Shown here piece after piece: positions 1 through 5,649 of a stretch of DNA of 5,649 bases. The position numbers were made by a program, and so were the translations under genes. Location: positions 1 to 5,649 of the forward strand of contig JADYZI010000119.1 in the NCBI GenBank assembly GCA_020853255.1. The letters are read 5' to 3'. The stretch is from Acidobacteriota bacterium (GTDB taxonomy: Bacteria > Acidobacteriota > Blastocatellia > Pyrinomonadales > Pyrinomonadaceae). The notes beneath the pieces are model-generated. The model made no database searches, had not been told where the DNA came from, and was given only the letters and a program-made list of their open reading frames with translations. Every line of letters begins with the position of its first letter. The first letter of the stretch is position 1.

Positions 1-352
1 CCACGGCGGCCATCACGCCGGGAATGTGGACGCGTGCGTGCAGCACGTCGAATTTCTCGCGGTTCAAGAGCTTGCGGACGTACCGCGTGCCGTTGACGAT
101 GTCGAACGCGGTCGCCGGCACGCTCGGAGCTTTGTGATAACCAAGGCAGTGCCACGCGATGCCCTCTTCGGTCAACTCCGCCTTCATCTGCGCGATCTGC
201 TCCGCCGTCCACTTCGCCTTCATATCCGGCTCGAACGTCAGAATAGAGACGTCCACGCCGCCTTTCCCGATCTCACGCAAATACGGCAGCACCTGCGTCT
301 GCACAAGCGGCTCCCGCAACCCAAAATAACAAATATAAAGCGTCTTAGACAT
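1..352 (-). CDS. GT-B (GT4-like) glycosyltransferase, N-terminal part, cut by the window edge
   Basis: Reading leftward from an ATG at 352-350, the frame stays open for 117 codons and leaves the window at base 1, so the C-terminal nucleotide-sugar-binding domain is missing. The protein begins MSKTLYICYFGLREPLVQTQ and continues VLPYLREIGKGGVDVSIL. The pattern 'G..EPLVQTQVLPYLRE' resembles the acceptor-side domain of family 4 glycosyltransferases, in which 'PLGQSQVLPYL' is common. Later, 'FDVLHARVHIPGVMAAV' (about residues 100-117) matches the usual 'DVIHAR.....' strand-loop of that Rossmann domain. An in-frame TGA at 358-356 lies just upstream, which fixes the start at 352 or later. The gene is GC-rich, unlike the two genes before it in the operon. 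It probably transfers a sugar during assembly of the same polysaccharide; donor and acceptor are unknown. The family call is good and the specific function is open. Confidence 0.85.
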   Translation of the reverse strand, partial: MSKTLYICYFGLREPLVQTQVLPYLREIGKGGVDVSILTFEPDMKAKWTAEQIAQMKAELTEEGIAWHCLGYHKAPSVPATAFDIVNGTRYVRKLLNREKFDVLHARVHIPGVMAAV

Positions 353-358
353 CCTTCA

Positions 359-383
359 GGCTCCCCTCCTTACGAAGGAGGGG
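359..383 (+). repeat. Left terminal inverted repeat of the palindromic element
   Basis: This 25-base arm begins ggctcccctcc and contains a perfect 9-base stem with a 3-base loop (363-383). It matches the reverse complement of 466-490 except at three positions, each a transition. Confidence 0.75.
363..371 (-). promoter_or_regulatory. Shine-Dalgarno-like site for the partial GT4 gene, inside the repeat hairpin
   Basis: On the minus strand, 371-363 reads AAGGAGGGG, and 10 bases separate it from the ATG at 352. It is the distal arm of the 363-383 hairpin, so it would be paired when the hairpin forms. The only other purine-rich stretch (GAAGG at 357-353) touches the start codon and is too close to serve. 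Function as a ribosome-binding site is inferred from position. Confidence 0.45.
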
Positions 384-454
384 TGGCACGCGGCTTCCGC
401 GTGACGGGGTGGTTCTCTCCTGATCTGTCATACTTTAAAGAACCACCTCCGAGG

Positions 455-1372
455 CTAAAGCCGTACTCCTCCTTTGTAAGGAGGAGAGCCGTCGTTCTCT
501 CGCCGCATCTTTCGCAGCGGGAACTCAAGAAAATACTTCAAACTCGCCGGCCGCCGCCAAATGCTCTTTGCGGCGGTACGGAGAAAACTTCCGTATTGTC
601 CGGCTTGGAAGTACGAGCCAGCGAGGATCGAATAGAGTCTTCCATAGCACTCATTCTTGATCTTCCGCAGACTTTCGTCTTCTGCGAACGCTTTCGCAAA
701 ACCGATCAACATTGCTCTTTCCATACGCGGGATGTTGGTATGACCGCCCGAACCATGCTGTCTGTAATACAGTAGCGGTTCGGGGACAAAGCCATATTTC
801 CATCGTCTTGCAAGTCGGTAAGAAATATCCCAATCCTCGGATGGATGAAGGTCAGGGTTCGTATCATACCCGCCGACATCCCGGAAAGCCTCTCGTTTTA
901 TCAGAGTCGTGCCGCCTGGCGCCGTAATCGATGGTTCGAATCTTAACAGCTTTTCCGCTACCCAGCCTCCGCTACCGTTTAGATTCTTGTCCAAGAGATT
1001 GCCGTATGAATCTACATTCTGAAAGCCGCAATGTACGAGGCCTATCTCCGGGTCTTCGGCAAACTTCGCCAACTGCTTCTCTAATTTCGTCGGAGCCCAA
1101 TAGTCATCTGCATCGAGAAACGCGAGAAACTCACCGGTCGCGACCTCTGCCCCTTTGTTGCGGGCGGCCCCGACCCCTTGATTCTCTTGCCTTATATATC
1201 GGACGCGGTCGCCAAACTTAGCGACGATCTCCGCAGTATCGTCCGTCGAACCGTCATCAACAACCACGATCTCCGCCGGCCTCACCGTCTGCGCTAGCAC
1301 ACTCTCAACCGCCTCGGCAATAAACCGCCCGCAGTTATAGGTTGGGATAACGACTGATACACGTTCACCCAT
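455..1372 (-). CDS. Family 2 (GT-A) glycosyltransferase with a repeat-encoded C-terminus
   Basis: The 305-residue product has the full family 2 core: VSVVIPTYN at residues 5-13, VVDDGSTDD at 37-45 for nucleotide binding, the metal-binding DADD at 87-90, and S-E-D-W at 178-181, which supplies the likely catalytic base. An RQHGSGGHT stretch follows from 204. It should act in the cytoplasm, transferring a sugar from a nucleotide donor to the growing lipid-linked glycan; no membrane segment is evident. I chose the ATG at 1372 because it lies just ahead of the first core strand and has a weak GAGA-type site. A TTG at 1381, overlapping the preceding stop, would add three residues. The start is 5 bases after the stop of the preceding GT2 gene, so the two are probably coupled. 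The last 11 residues (G295-L305) and the TAG stop come from the palindromic element, suggesting that the original C-terminus was replaced. Donor and acceptor are unknown. Confidence 0.93.
   Translation of the reverse strand: MGERVSVVIPTYNCGRFIAEAVESVLAQTVRPAEIVVVDDGSTDDTAEIVAKFGDRVRYIRQENQGVGAARNKGAEVATGEFLAFLDADDYWAPTKLEKQLAKFAEDPEIGLVHCGFQNVDSYGNLLDKNLNGSGGWVAEKLLRFEPSITAPGGTTLIKREAFRDVGGYDTNPDLHPSEDWDISYRLARRWKYGFVPEPLLYYRQHGSGGHTNIPRMERAMLIGFAKAFAEDESLRKIKNECYGRLYSILAGSYFQAGQYGSFLRTAAKSIWRRPASLKYFLEFPLRKMRRENDGSPPYKGGVRL
466..490 (-). repeat. Right terminal inverted repeat of the palindromic element
   Basis: Read on the minus strand it begins ggctctcctcc and holds a perfect 9-base stem with loop aca. 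As translated in the GT2 gene it encodes G-S-P-P-Y-K-G-G. The gene frame therefore enters the element exactly at its border, base 490. Confidence 0.75.
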
Positions 1373-1377
1373 CTTTC

Positions 1378-2589
1378 TCAAGAAACGAACCGACAGGCAC
1401 CAAGAATGTCGGAAAAGCCTTCATCTTCGCCAGAACTGATTACGTCAGTGCGGAATCGGTGACGCGTAACAACGGCCCGGATTTGCCTTCCAACAGCTGG
1501 AACCAGCGCAAAAAGAATTGCCTTAATTTTATAGATTGGGCTAGATACAAATTTCGATACATGGAGCCGAACAGCTTCTGGTTGGTCTGCGAGTACCTGT
1601 TCAAATTCTTTCTCATCAGTCGAGACATCGATCCCGAGGCTTTTTAGGAAGCTAATATTCTCGAGAATCGCGACAAAATATGATCCCCAGTCGACACGGT
1701 TCCCATCAGGATCATGGTCAGCAAGGGCTTCCAGAATTGCGTTTGCAGTGCAGTTCAAAGCTAGCGGGGTCTTTATAGGAGTATGTTCTAGGGTCTTATC
1801 TCCCAGGAGTCTTTCGTAGTGCTTTCGAACGTTTGACTTTGAGCGTTCGACTGACGCGGTCGAGTTTTCCTCCCAGTTACTCCACACGAGTAATTGTTTA
1901 TCGAGGCAGTGGTACGAGGTGGCAGCGAAGAACACAGCTACCGACAAATACATGTCCGGCGGTACTGTGTTGAATAGGTTGGGACGTTTCTTCAGCAATT
2001 CTTCGAACACGGTTCTCCGGTAAGTTGCGTTTGATAGATAAGGGCACGCGAAAGATGGATCAATCGAAGTATCGCGCAGACCAAAGCGGGCTAGGACCTG
2101 ATCGATCGCCTGGTCTTTTGAGAACAACGTAACTTTACCTGAAGACGGTGAAGTTACTAAAGTATTGCCCGCTATTTTCCTTCCGTTGCTCGTCGTCTCA
2201 GAATGGAAGTAAGTGCAATAATCGTAGCCGACGATCTCCGCCCCATAGCGATCTATGACGGTCTTGACGGAGCTCAGGAGCTCCGGAACATACGCATCGT
2301 CATCTGAAAGGAAGGTAATGTACTCACCGGTCGCGTTGTCGAACCCCTTTTGATAGTTCTCACTAACAGGAAGGCGCGAGTCGGACTCGAAATATCGAAT
2401 ACGCGGATCGGCAAACTCCGCAACGACCTCTCTGGTGTTGTCGGTCGAGCCACCATTCGAAATTACGATCTCAAAATCATCGAACGTCTGGTGAAGCACA
2501 CTCTTGACCGCGAGCGGTAAAAGGTGCGCCCGATTGTACGTTGGGATAATAATTGAGAATGTTGGTCTGCTGCCTCTCAAGATTTTCAC
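1378..2589 (-). CDS. Family 2 (GT-A) glycosyltransferase, SNGGSTD variant
   Basis: The 403-residue product opens with FSIIIPTYNRAHLLPLAVKS (residues 11-30), the classic first strand and helix of family 2. The nucleotide-binding motif reads IVISNGGSTDNT (41-52), with S-N-G in place of the usual D-D-G. The metal-binding motif is FLSDDDAY (93-100). The GT-A domain should end around residue 230-250. The remaining roughly 150 residues, rich in charged residues and lacking a clear membrane span, match no domain I recognise and make the protein longer than a minimal family 2 enzyme. The start is GTG at 2589, supported by AAGGAAG at 2598-2592 and by the 4-base overlap with the stop of the upstream GT-B gene. 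It is AT-richer than the window edges (the line at 1501-1560 is about one third GC). It probably adds one sugar of the repeat unit in the cytoplasm; specificity cannot be told. Confidence 0.93.
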   Translation of the reverse strand: MKILRGSRPTFSIIIPTYNRAHLLPLAVKSVLHQTFDDFEIVISNGGSTDNTREVVAEFADPRIRYFESDSRLPVSENYQKGFDNATGEYITFLSDDDAYVPELLSSVKTVIDRYGAEIVGYDYCTYFHSETTSNGRKIAGNTLVTSPSSGKVTLFSKDQAIDQVLARFGLRDTSIDPSFACPYLSNATYRRTVFEELLKKRPNLFNTVPPDMYLSVAVFFAATSYHCLDKQLLVWSNWEENSTASVERSKSNVRKHYERLLGDKTLEHTPIKTPLALNCTANAILEALADHDPDGNRVDWGSYFVAILENISFLKSLGIDVSTDEKEFEQVLADQPEAVRLHVSKFVSSPIYKIKAILFALVPAVGRQIRAVVTRHRFRTDVISSGEDEGFSDILGACRFVS

Positions 2590-3791
2590 CGCTTCCTTAT
2601 CGACGCTCGACTTTCATTGTAAACATCTTCGTAAAGCTGAACGATTTTTGCCTGATTGACAGACTTGTCGACTCGCTTAAGCATTAGTTGCTTGTTAAGG
2701 TCCGCAGCTGAGTCAACCATATCGTCATCCGCTAGTGCCCTCAAAATGGCCCTACCTGTTGCCGCTGGATCCTCCGGCGGGACAAGCAAACCATTTACGC
2801 CGTTGTCGATCCACTCGGCAGTCGAAACAGTATCCGATTGCACCGGAAAGGCTCCCATGATCATCTCTTCAAGCAACGTATTGGGTGTGCCGTCTGAGAT
2901 ACTGAGGGCAAGTCCGACGCGTGAACGACCGAGGAGTTTCAGAATCTCGACGTTCAGCGTCTGTTCCAAGATCTTTAATTCAACACCTGAAGTGAGAGCC
3001 AGTTCCCTAGCAGATTCTACGACTGATTCGACAGGTAAATAAACTTCCAATGTATAACCGCTCAACGCACCTGCATTCTGACGCAAGGCCTCTAAGGCGG
3101 TCAACGCTCTGCCGTGCTCGTGCTGATAGCCTTTTAGCGCGATCGATCTTCTCTGAGAAGGGCGGTCGATGGCAATAAATTGTCGGGCCCAGTTCACGTC
3201 AAAGCAGCCCGAAACAGGGAAAACCCCAAGTGTTTCGCCGCAAAAGCCAAAATCTTTAGCCAGAACCACGTCTCGGGTGCAATCCGCAATATGGTAGTCA
3301 CACGCTTCCAGCACAGCTTTAATACGGTCTCGATGCTCCGGTTTGTTCTGATAGTAATAAATATCGCTGCCCCAGGATGAATAGACCCACGGAGCCGTAA
3401 ACTTTTCACCGAGAATCTGTTTGGCTTCTAGTAGCGGATAGCTTTCATTTTGCATTTCTAGCGAATGCACAATGTCTGGTTGAAGTTCTCTGTAGAGTTT
3501 TACAAACTCCGAGACGCGCGGCTTGAAAAAAAAAGACTGAACGAACTCCGGGAGACGCCGTTTTACAAAACCGGCTCCTCTCCGAAACGGGTAAGAACTG
3601 TGCGATACGATCTTGCCGGTCAAAGCTGTCGGCGGCGGGTGGACCGTGTAAGTCGAAATATGAGGCATTTCGGGGCAAACGCCAGCTTCAAGAAAATCAA
3701 ATAAATGAATATCCCAACCCGTATCCACGATCTGTTGAATCCACCTTGCGGAGTGGACGCTTTGGCCCATGGCCGAAAAAAGGATCTTCAT
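2586..3791 (-). CDS. GT-B glycosyltransferase, GT4-like
   Basis: The 401-residue product is typical in length for a two-domain GT-B enzyme. The N-terminal domain starts MKILFSAMGQSVHSARWIQQ, with IVHSLEMQNESYPLL (107-121) and SSWGSDIYYY (138-147) as acceptor-side loops. The C-terminal domain carries SISDGTPNTLLEEM (297-310), GAFPVQSD (313-320), EWIDNGVNGLLVPPEDP (326-342). This is the GT4 pattern 'S..EG.PN.LLEAMA.G.PVV.SD..G..E.I..G.NGLLV', including the glutamates expected to bind the nucleotide sugar. It likely transfers a sugar with retention of configuration to a lipid-linked acceptor at the cytoplasmic membrane. The ATG at 3791 overlaps the flippase stop (ATGA), so it is coupled to the flippase even though no strong Shine-Dalgarno sequence is visible. 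A run of nine A on the plus strand (3526-3534) encodes F87-F89. Sugar specificity is unknown. Confidence 0.92.
   Translation of the reverse strand: MKILFSAMGQSVHSARWIQQIVDTGWDIHLFDFLEAGVCPEMPHISTYTVHPPPTALTGKIVSHSSYPFRRGAGFVKRRLPEFVQSFFFKPRVSEFVKLYRELQPDIVHSLEMQNESYPLLEAKQILGEKFTAPWVYSSWGSDIYYYQNKPEHRDRIKAVLEACDYHIADCTRDVVLAKDFGFCGETLGVFPVSGCFDVNWARQFIAIDRPSQRRSIALKGYQHEHGRALTALEALRQNAGALSGYTLEVYLPVESVVESARELALTSGVELKILEQTLNVEILKLLGRSRVGLALSISDGTPNTLLEEMIMGAFPVQSDTVSTAEWIDNGVNGLLVPPEDPAATGRAILRALADDDMVDSAADLNKQLMLKRVDKSVNQAKIVQLYEDVYNESRASIRKR
2592..2598 (-). promoter_or_regulatory. Ribosome binding site supporting a GTG start
   Basis: AAGGAAG lies two bases before the GTG at 2589-2587, within the end of the upstream gene. 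The spacing is short, but with the GTGA stop/start overlap it supports GTG as the true start over the in-frame TTG at 2580. Confidence 0.55.
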
Positions 3792-5272
3792 ACCAACTTA
3801 AGATACTTTACCAACCAGGATCTTTCCTCGGATTCTAACAGCACTGTCAGCAATAGGGTGGAATATGCCAATAGAGAAACGACACAAACAAGGATAGGCA
3901 GAGACCCCGTCCCGTTTGCTAATAGTGTCACTGCGATCGGCAAGAAAAGTAGCCCAACTGCCAGCAGAAAACAAAAACCGCGTCCTTTCCAAAAGTTAAA
4001 ACTAATTGGTATCGATAATTTTAACAACGCCGACATAATCACCGCGTCGATTGAGATTCGGACACTCCATACGATTGCGGTACCGACTGGACCGTAGCGT
4101 TCCGTAAGGATTAGTAGAGCCACAAAATATGGAATAAGCTCCATCCAATGAACTCTTGCAAATATATCGCTTCTACCTGCGGCCAAAAGAAGACTATAGG
4201 GAATATAAGCCATCAAATTGAACAAGAGACCGGTCGCCAAGATATAGAACAGCACCGTACTGTTTTCGCCAAAATCTGGGCCCGCCCATATTGTGAAAAG
4301 GGGTTTTGCGACCGTAACCAAGAGAGCGAGAATCGGCAGCATAAGCACAAAATTTGTGCGCAACGCGCGTAGGAAAAGATTGCTCAGCGACGCGTGAAAC
4401 TTTGGACGAAGCATTTGGGAGAATGCCGGAACGAGCGATTGCGTCATCGACGACGAGAAAATGGAAGTCATTCCCACCAGCGTGAAAGCAATAGAATAGT
4501 ATGCTAGGGCAGTTACGGAAACGGATCGTGCCAAGATCGCCTTTTCAACATTGGAAAGCAGAACGCCCGCCACCACCGAGATTGCCAAGGCACCGCCGAA
4601 TTTTAGCATTGGGCGGATGATGGTGCGGTCGAGGGAGAGGTCGAAGAGGTTCGGGAGGAGGCGGCCGGAGACGTAGATGTGGCCGGCGAGCGTTGCGAGG
4701 CTTGCGATGAGGAGCACGACGACGGCTCCGAGAATGCCGAATCCGAGATAGATCACGATGGGCGTCGCGGCGATGCCGAGCATACGAAATCCCGAGGTCA
4801 CGAACGTGTTCAGATCCATACGCAGGCGGTCGAGCTGCGGCGTGTTGAAGATCTGATTCAGAAAATTCACGACAAAGGTGACGGCCGCGACCTTCAGCGC
4901 GAGCGAGGCCTCGGCGTGCAGGTGTGCGGGGACATTAAAGAGCGTCGCAAGCCAGCCCGAGAGCACGAATATCGCCACTCCGAACGGCACGGACAAGAGC
5001 AGCGAGAGCACAGCTGCCGTGCGTACGGTGCGTGCTTCTTTCTCCGCGTCGCCCGCGGCATACGCCTCGGAGCCGAACTTTGTCGATGCGATGCCCATCC
5101 CGAGATCGGCAAAGCCAAGGTAGGTCGGGATCAGCCCGACGAGAATGAGTACGCCGTAGCCTTCGGCACCGAGCAGCCGGATCGTGAACGGCGTCGCAAC
5201 GAGCGATACGCCAAGCGGCGCCACTTGTCCGAGAAGCGTCCAGAGCGAACCCTTGACGACCTTCGTCGTCAT
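3788..5272 (-). CDS. Wzx-type polysaccharide flippase (MOP/PST family)
   Basis: This is a very hydrophobic 494-residue protein (numbered from ATG 5272) of the size and layout of the oligosaccharide flippases in the MOP superfamily, with about 12-14 membrane spans. The family start is clear: VVKGSLWTLLGQVAPLGVSL (5-24), then TPFTIRLLGAEGYGVLILVG (28-46) and FADLGMGIASTKF (54-66). Central spans run about 162-200 and 225-275. C-terminal spans include 305-325, 338-365, 380-390, 432-452 and 458-480. It should flip undecaprenyl-linked repeat units across the inner membrane and is the first visible gene of the operon. Start choice: the frame stays open to a TTG at 5503 (571 residues), but that TTG lacks a convincing ribosome site and the added segment is polar and hairpin-rich. 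ATG 5272 places the first span at the usual distance. A GTG at 5443 or 5308 is also possible; codons near 5273-5355 look somewhat coding. GC content drops sharply near residue 220. Confidence 0.9.
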   Translation of the reverse strand: MTTKVVKGSLWTLLGQVAPLGVSLVATPFTIRLLGAEGYGVLILVGLIPTYLGFADLGMGIASTKFGSEAYAAGDAEKEARTVRTAAVLSLLLSVPFGVAIFVLSGWLATLFNVPAHLHAEASLALKVAAVTFVVNFLNQIFNTPQLDRLRMDLNTFVTSGFRMLGIAATPIVIYLGFGILGAVVVLLIASLATLAGHIYVSGRLLPNLFDLSLDRTIIRPMLKFGGALAISVVAGVLLSNVEKAILARSVSVTALAYYSIAFTLVGMTSIFSSSMTQSLVPAFSQMLRPKFHASLSNLFLRALRTNFVLMLPILALLVTVAKPLFTIWAGPDFGENSTVLFYILATGLLFNLMAYIPYSLLLAAGRSDIFARVHWMELIPYFVALLILTERYGPVGTAIVWSVRISIDAVIMSALLKLSIPISFNFWKGRGFCFLLAVGLLFLPIAVTLLANGTGSLPILVCVVSLLAYSTLLLTVLLESEERSWLVKYLKLV

Positions 5273-5415
5273 CCCCGCCGTCGATGGCGGAACGAGCTCC
5301 GGCCGCACGGCATCCTGCGGTTCGGTCACCGCCGTTACGCCGTCCGCGTCGGCTGAATTTACGTTCGAGGTCGCGATCTTCTTAAATCCTTTTGTCGAGA
5401 TAAAAAAGCGTTCGG

Positions 5416-5445
5416 GCGTGAGGCCGCGGCCGTGGCGGTTCACGC
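5416..5445. repeat. Hairpin with a GC-rich palindromic core
   Basis: gcgtga (5416-5421) pairs with tcacgc (5440-5445), and ccgc (5424-5427) pairs with gcgg (5435-5438), leaving a 7-base loop. The perfect palindrome ggccgcggcc (5422-5431) lies inside. It falls in the segment that would be residues 20-29 of the longest flippase frame, which argues that this segment may not be protein-coding. Confidence 0.5.
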
Positions 5446-5608
5446 TTCTTGCAGGCCGCTCGCTTTTCAAAATGAGTTTAGGGCTTCGAGGCTGAAAGTT
5501 CAAGGCATTGCTCTTTGCCCGAAGGGCGTATGGCCGCGTGCTTCAGCCCGCGGTCAACGTCGCCCGATCTCCTCTCGGAGTGTGGAACACGCGACCGCAG
5601 GGTTTGTC

Positions 5609-5623
5609 GGCGGCCAAGCCGCC
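5609..5623. repeat. Short perfect hairpin
   Basis: ggcggc (5609-5614) and gccgcc (5618-5623) form a 6-base stem with loop caa. There is no run of T on either side, so it does not look like an intrinsic terminator. It may be part of an intergenic repeat or of an upstream transcript. Confidence 0.4.
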
Positions 5624-5649
5624 TCCAGAGTATGTATGAGCGAGCGGAC

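Larger units (their letters stand above)
359..490. repeat. 132-base palindromic element with 25-base terminal inverted repeats (MITE/REP-like)
   Basis: The two ends, 359-383 and 466-490, are inverted copies matching at 22 of 25 bases. Each end is also a hairpin: cccctcctt/aaggagggg (363-371 with 375-383, loop acg) and ctcctcctt/aaggaggag (466-474 with 478-486, loop tgt). Between them lie cacgcgg/ccgcgtg (387-393 with 397-403, loop ctt) and a 9-base pair ggtggttct/agaaccacc (408-416 with 439-447). The whole piece could fold into a compact multi-hairpin structure on either strand. There is no coding sequence of its own, no transposase and no clear target-site duplication. It overlaps the 3' end of the upstream GT2 gene and ends 6 bases before the next start codon. 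It looks like a small non-autonomous mobile or REP-type element. I recall similar 'CCTCCTTacaAAGGAGG' elements scattered in some bacterial genomes, but copy number cannot be seen here. Confidence 0.75.
5273..5649. other. Upstream region without a confident gene, rich in short hairpins
   Basis: This stretch is upstream of the flippase ATG. Its part up to 5503 could encode an N-terminal extension of the flippase (a polar segment containing VNRHGRGLTPERFF and then an acidic, proline-containing stretch). The frame is closed by an in-frame TGA at 5545-5543. Beyond 5503 I see no supported gene on either strand. Besides the two hairpins listed separately, there are inverted pairs gcggtc/gaccgc (5550-5555 with 5593-5598) and ctcc/ggag (5569-5572 with 5577-5580). 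An operon promoter might lie here, but I could not identify convincing -35 and -10 boxes. Confidence 0.5.

Noticed and set aside
466..486. Hairpin at the end of the 455-1372 gene considered as an intrinsic terminator
   Set aside because: The stem is strong, but neither strand has a following T run, and the hairpin lies inside the coding frame as part of a terminal inverted repeat.
359..490. The palindromic element considered as a CRISPR repeat pair or an attachment site
   Set aside because: The two copies are inverted rather than direct, there is only one pair, and there is no integrase, cas gene or tRNA gene nearby.
26..775. Long plus-strand open frame of 249 codons
   Set aside because: It runs antisense to the partial GT4 gene and the end of the GT2 gene, crosses the palindromic element, and its product is arginine-rich without a recognisable domain. 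The minus-strand frames give clear glycosyltransferase motifs.
3705..4097. Plus-strand open frame of 130 codons across the flippase/GT-B junction
   Set aside because: It is antisense to two well-supported genes, has no recognisable motif, and no ribosome site argues for it.
4679..5356. Plus-strand open frame of 225 codons, very rich in charged residues
   Set aside because: It is the antisense shadow of the GC-rich part of the flippase gene. The Arg/Glu/His-rich composition is what the reverse of hydrophobic GC-rich codons produces.
5380..5420. Possible sigma-70 promoter in the AT-rich patch upstream of the flippase
   Set aside because: No pair of hexamers with acceptable sequence and spacing could be found by eye.

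Overview
The window is a stretch of a bacterial surface-polysaccharide (O-antigen, capsule or exopolysaccharide type) biosynthesis locus. All recognisable genes lie on the minus strand, so the biological order runs from high to low coordinates: a Wzx-type flippase (3788-5272, with an open frame reaching 5503), a GT-B glycosyltransferase (2586-3791), a GT-A family 2 glycosyltransferase (1378-2589), a second family 2 glycosyltransferase (455-1372), and the N-terminal 117 residues of another GT-B glycosyltransferase that runs off the left edge (1-352). No sugar-nucleotide synthesis gene, Wzy polymerase, chain-length regulator, RNA gene, CRISPR array or transposase is visible.

The first three genes are joined by 4-base stop/start overlaps (TGA overlapping ATG at 3788-3791, and TGA overlapping GTG at 2586-2589). 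The fourth starts 5 bases after the third ends. These four are almost certainly one translationally coupled transcript. The fifth gene follows after 102 bases that hold most of a 132-base palindromic element (359-490). This element has 25-base terminal inverted repeats, each a hairpin by itself. It encodes the last 11 residues and stop of the gene before it and carries a Shine-Dalgarno-like stretch just ahead of the gene after it.

Functionally, the glycosyltransferases would add successive sugars to a lipid-linked repeat unit on the cytoplasmic face, and the flippase would move the finished unit across the inner membrane. The sugars and linkages cannot be read from sequence.

Base composition is mosaic. 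The left edge (about 65% GC in the line at 61-120) and the flippase N-terminal part plus upstream DNA (about 58-68% in lines I counted between 4621 and 5100) are GC-rich. The middle (much of about 1400-4560) is lower, often 33-53%. One change falls inside the flippase gene near 4560-4620. This is the pattern expected of a variable sugar cassette exchanged between conserved flanks, though selection or chance could contribute.

The DNA upstream of the flippase (5273-5649) is rich in short hairpins and has no confident gene. The organism is a bacterium of moderate-to-high GC. The interspersed palindromic elements remind me of Acidobacteriota (Blastocatellia-like) genomes, but that is a weak impression. 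I see no convincing new biological system here. The points of interest are the repeat element, the mosaic flippase and its uncertain start.
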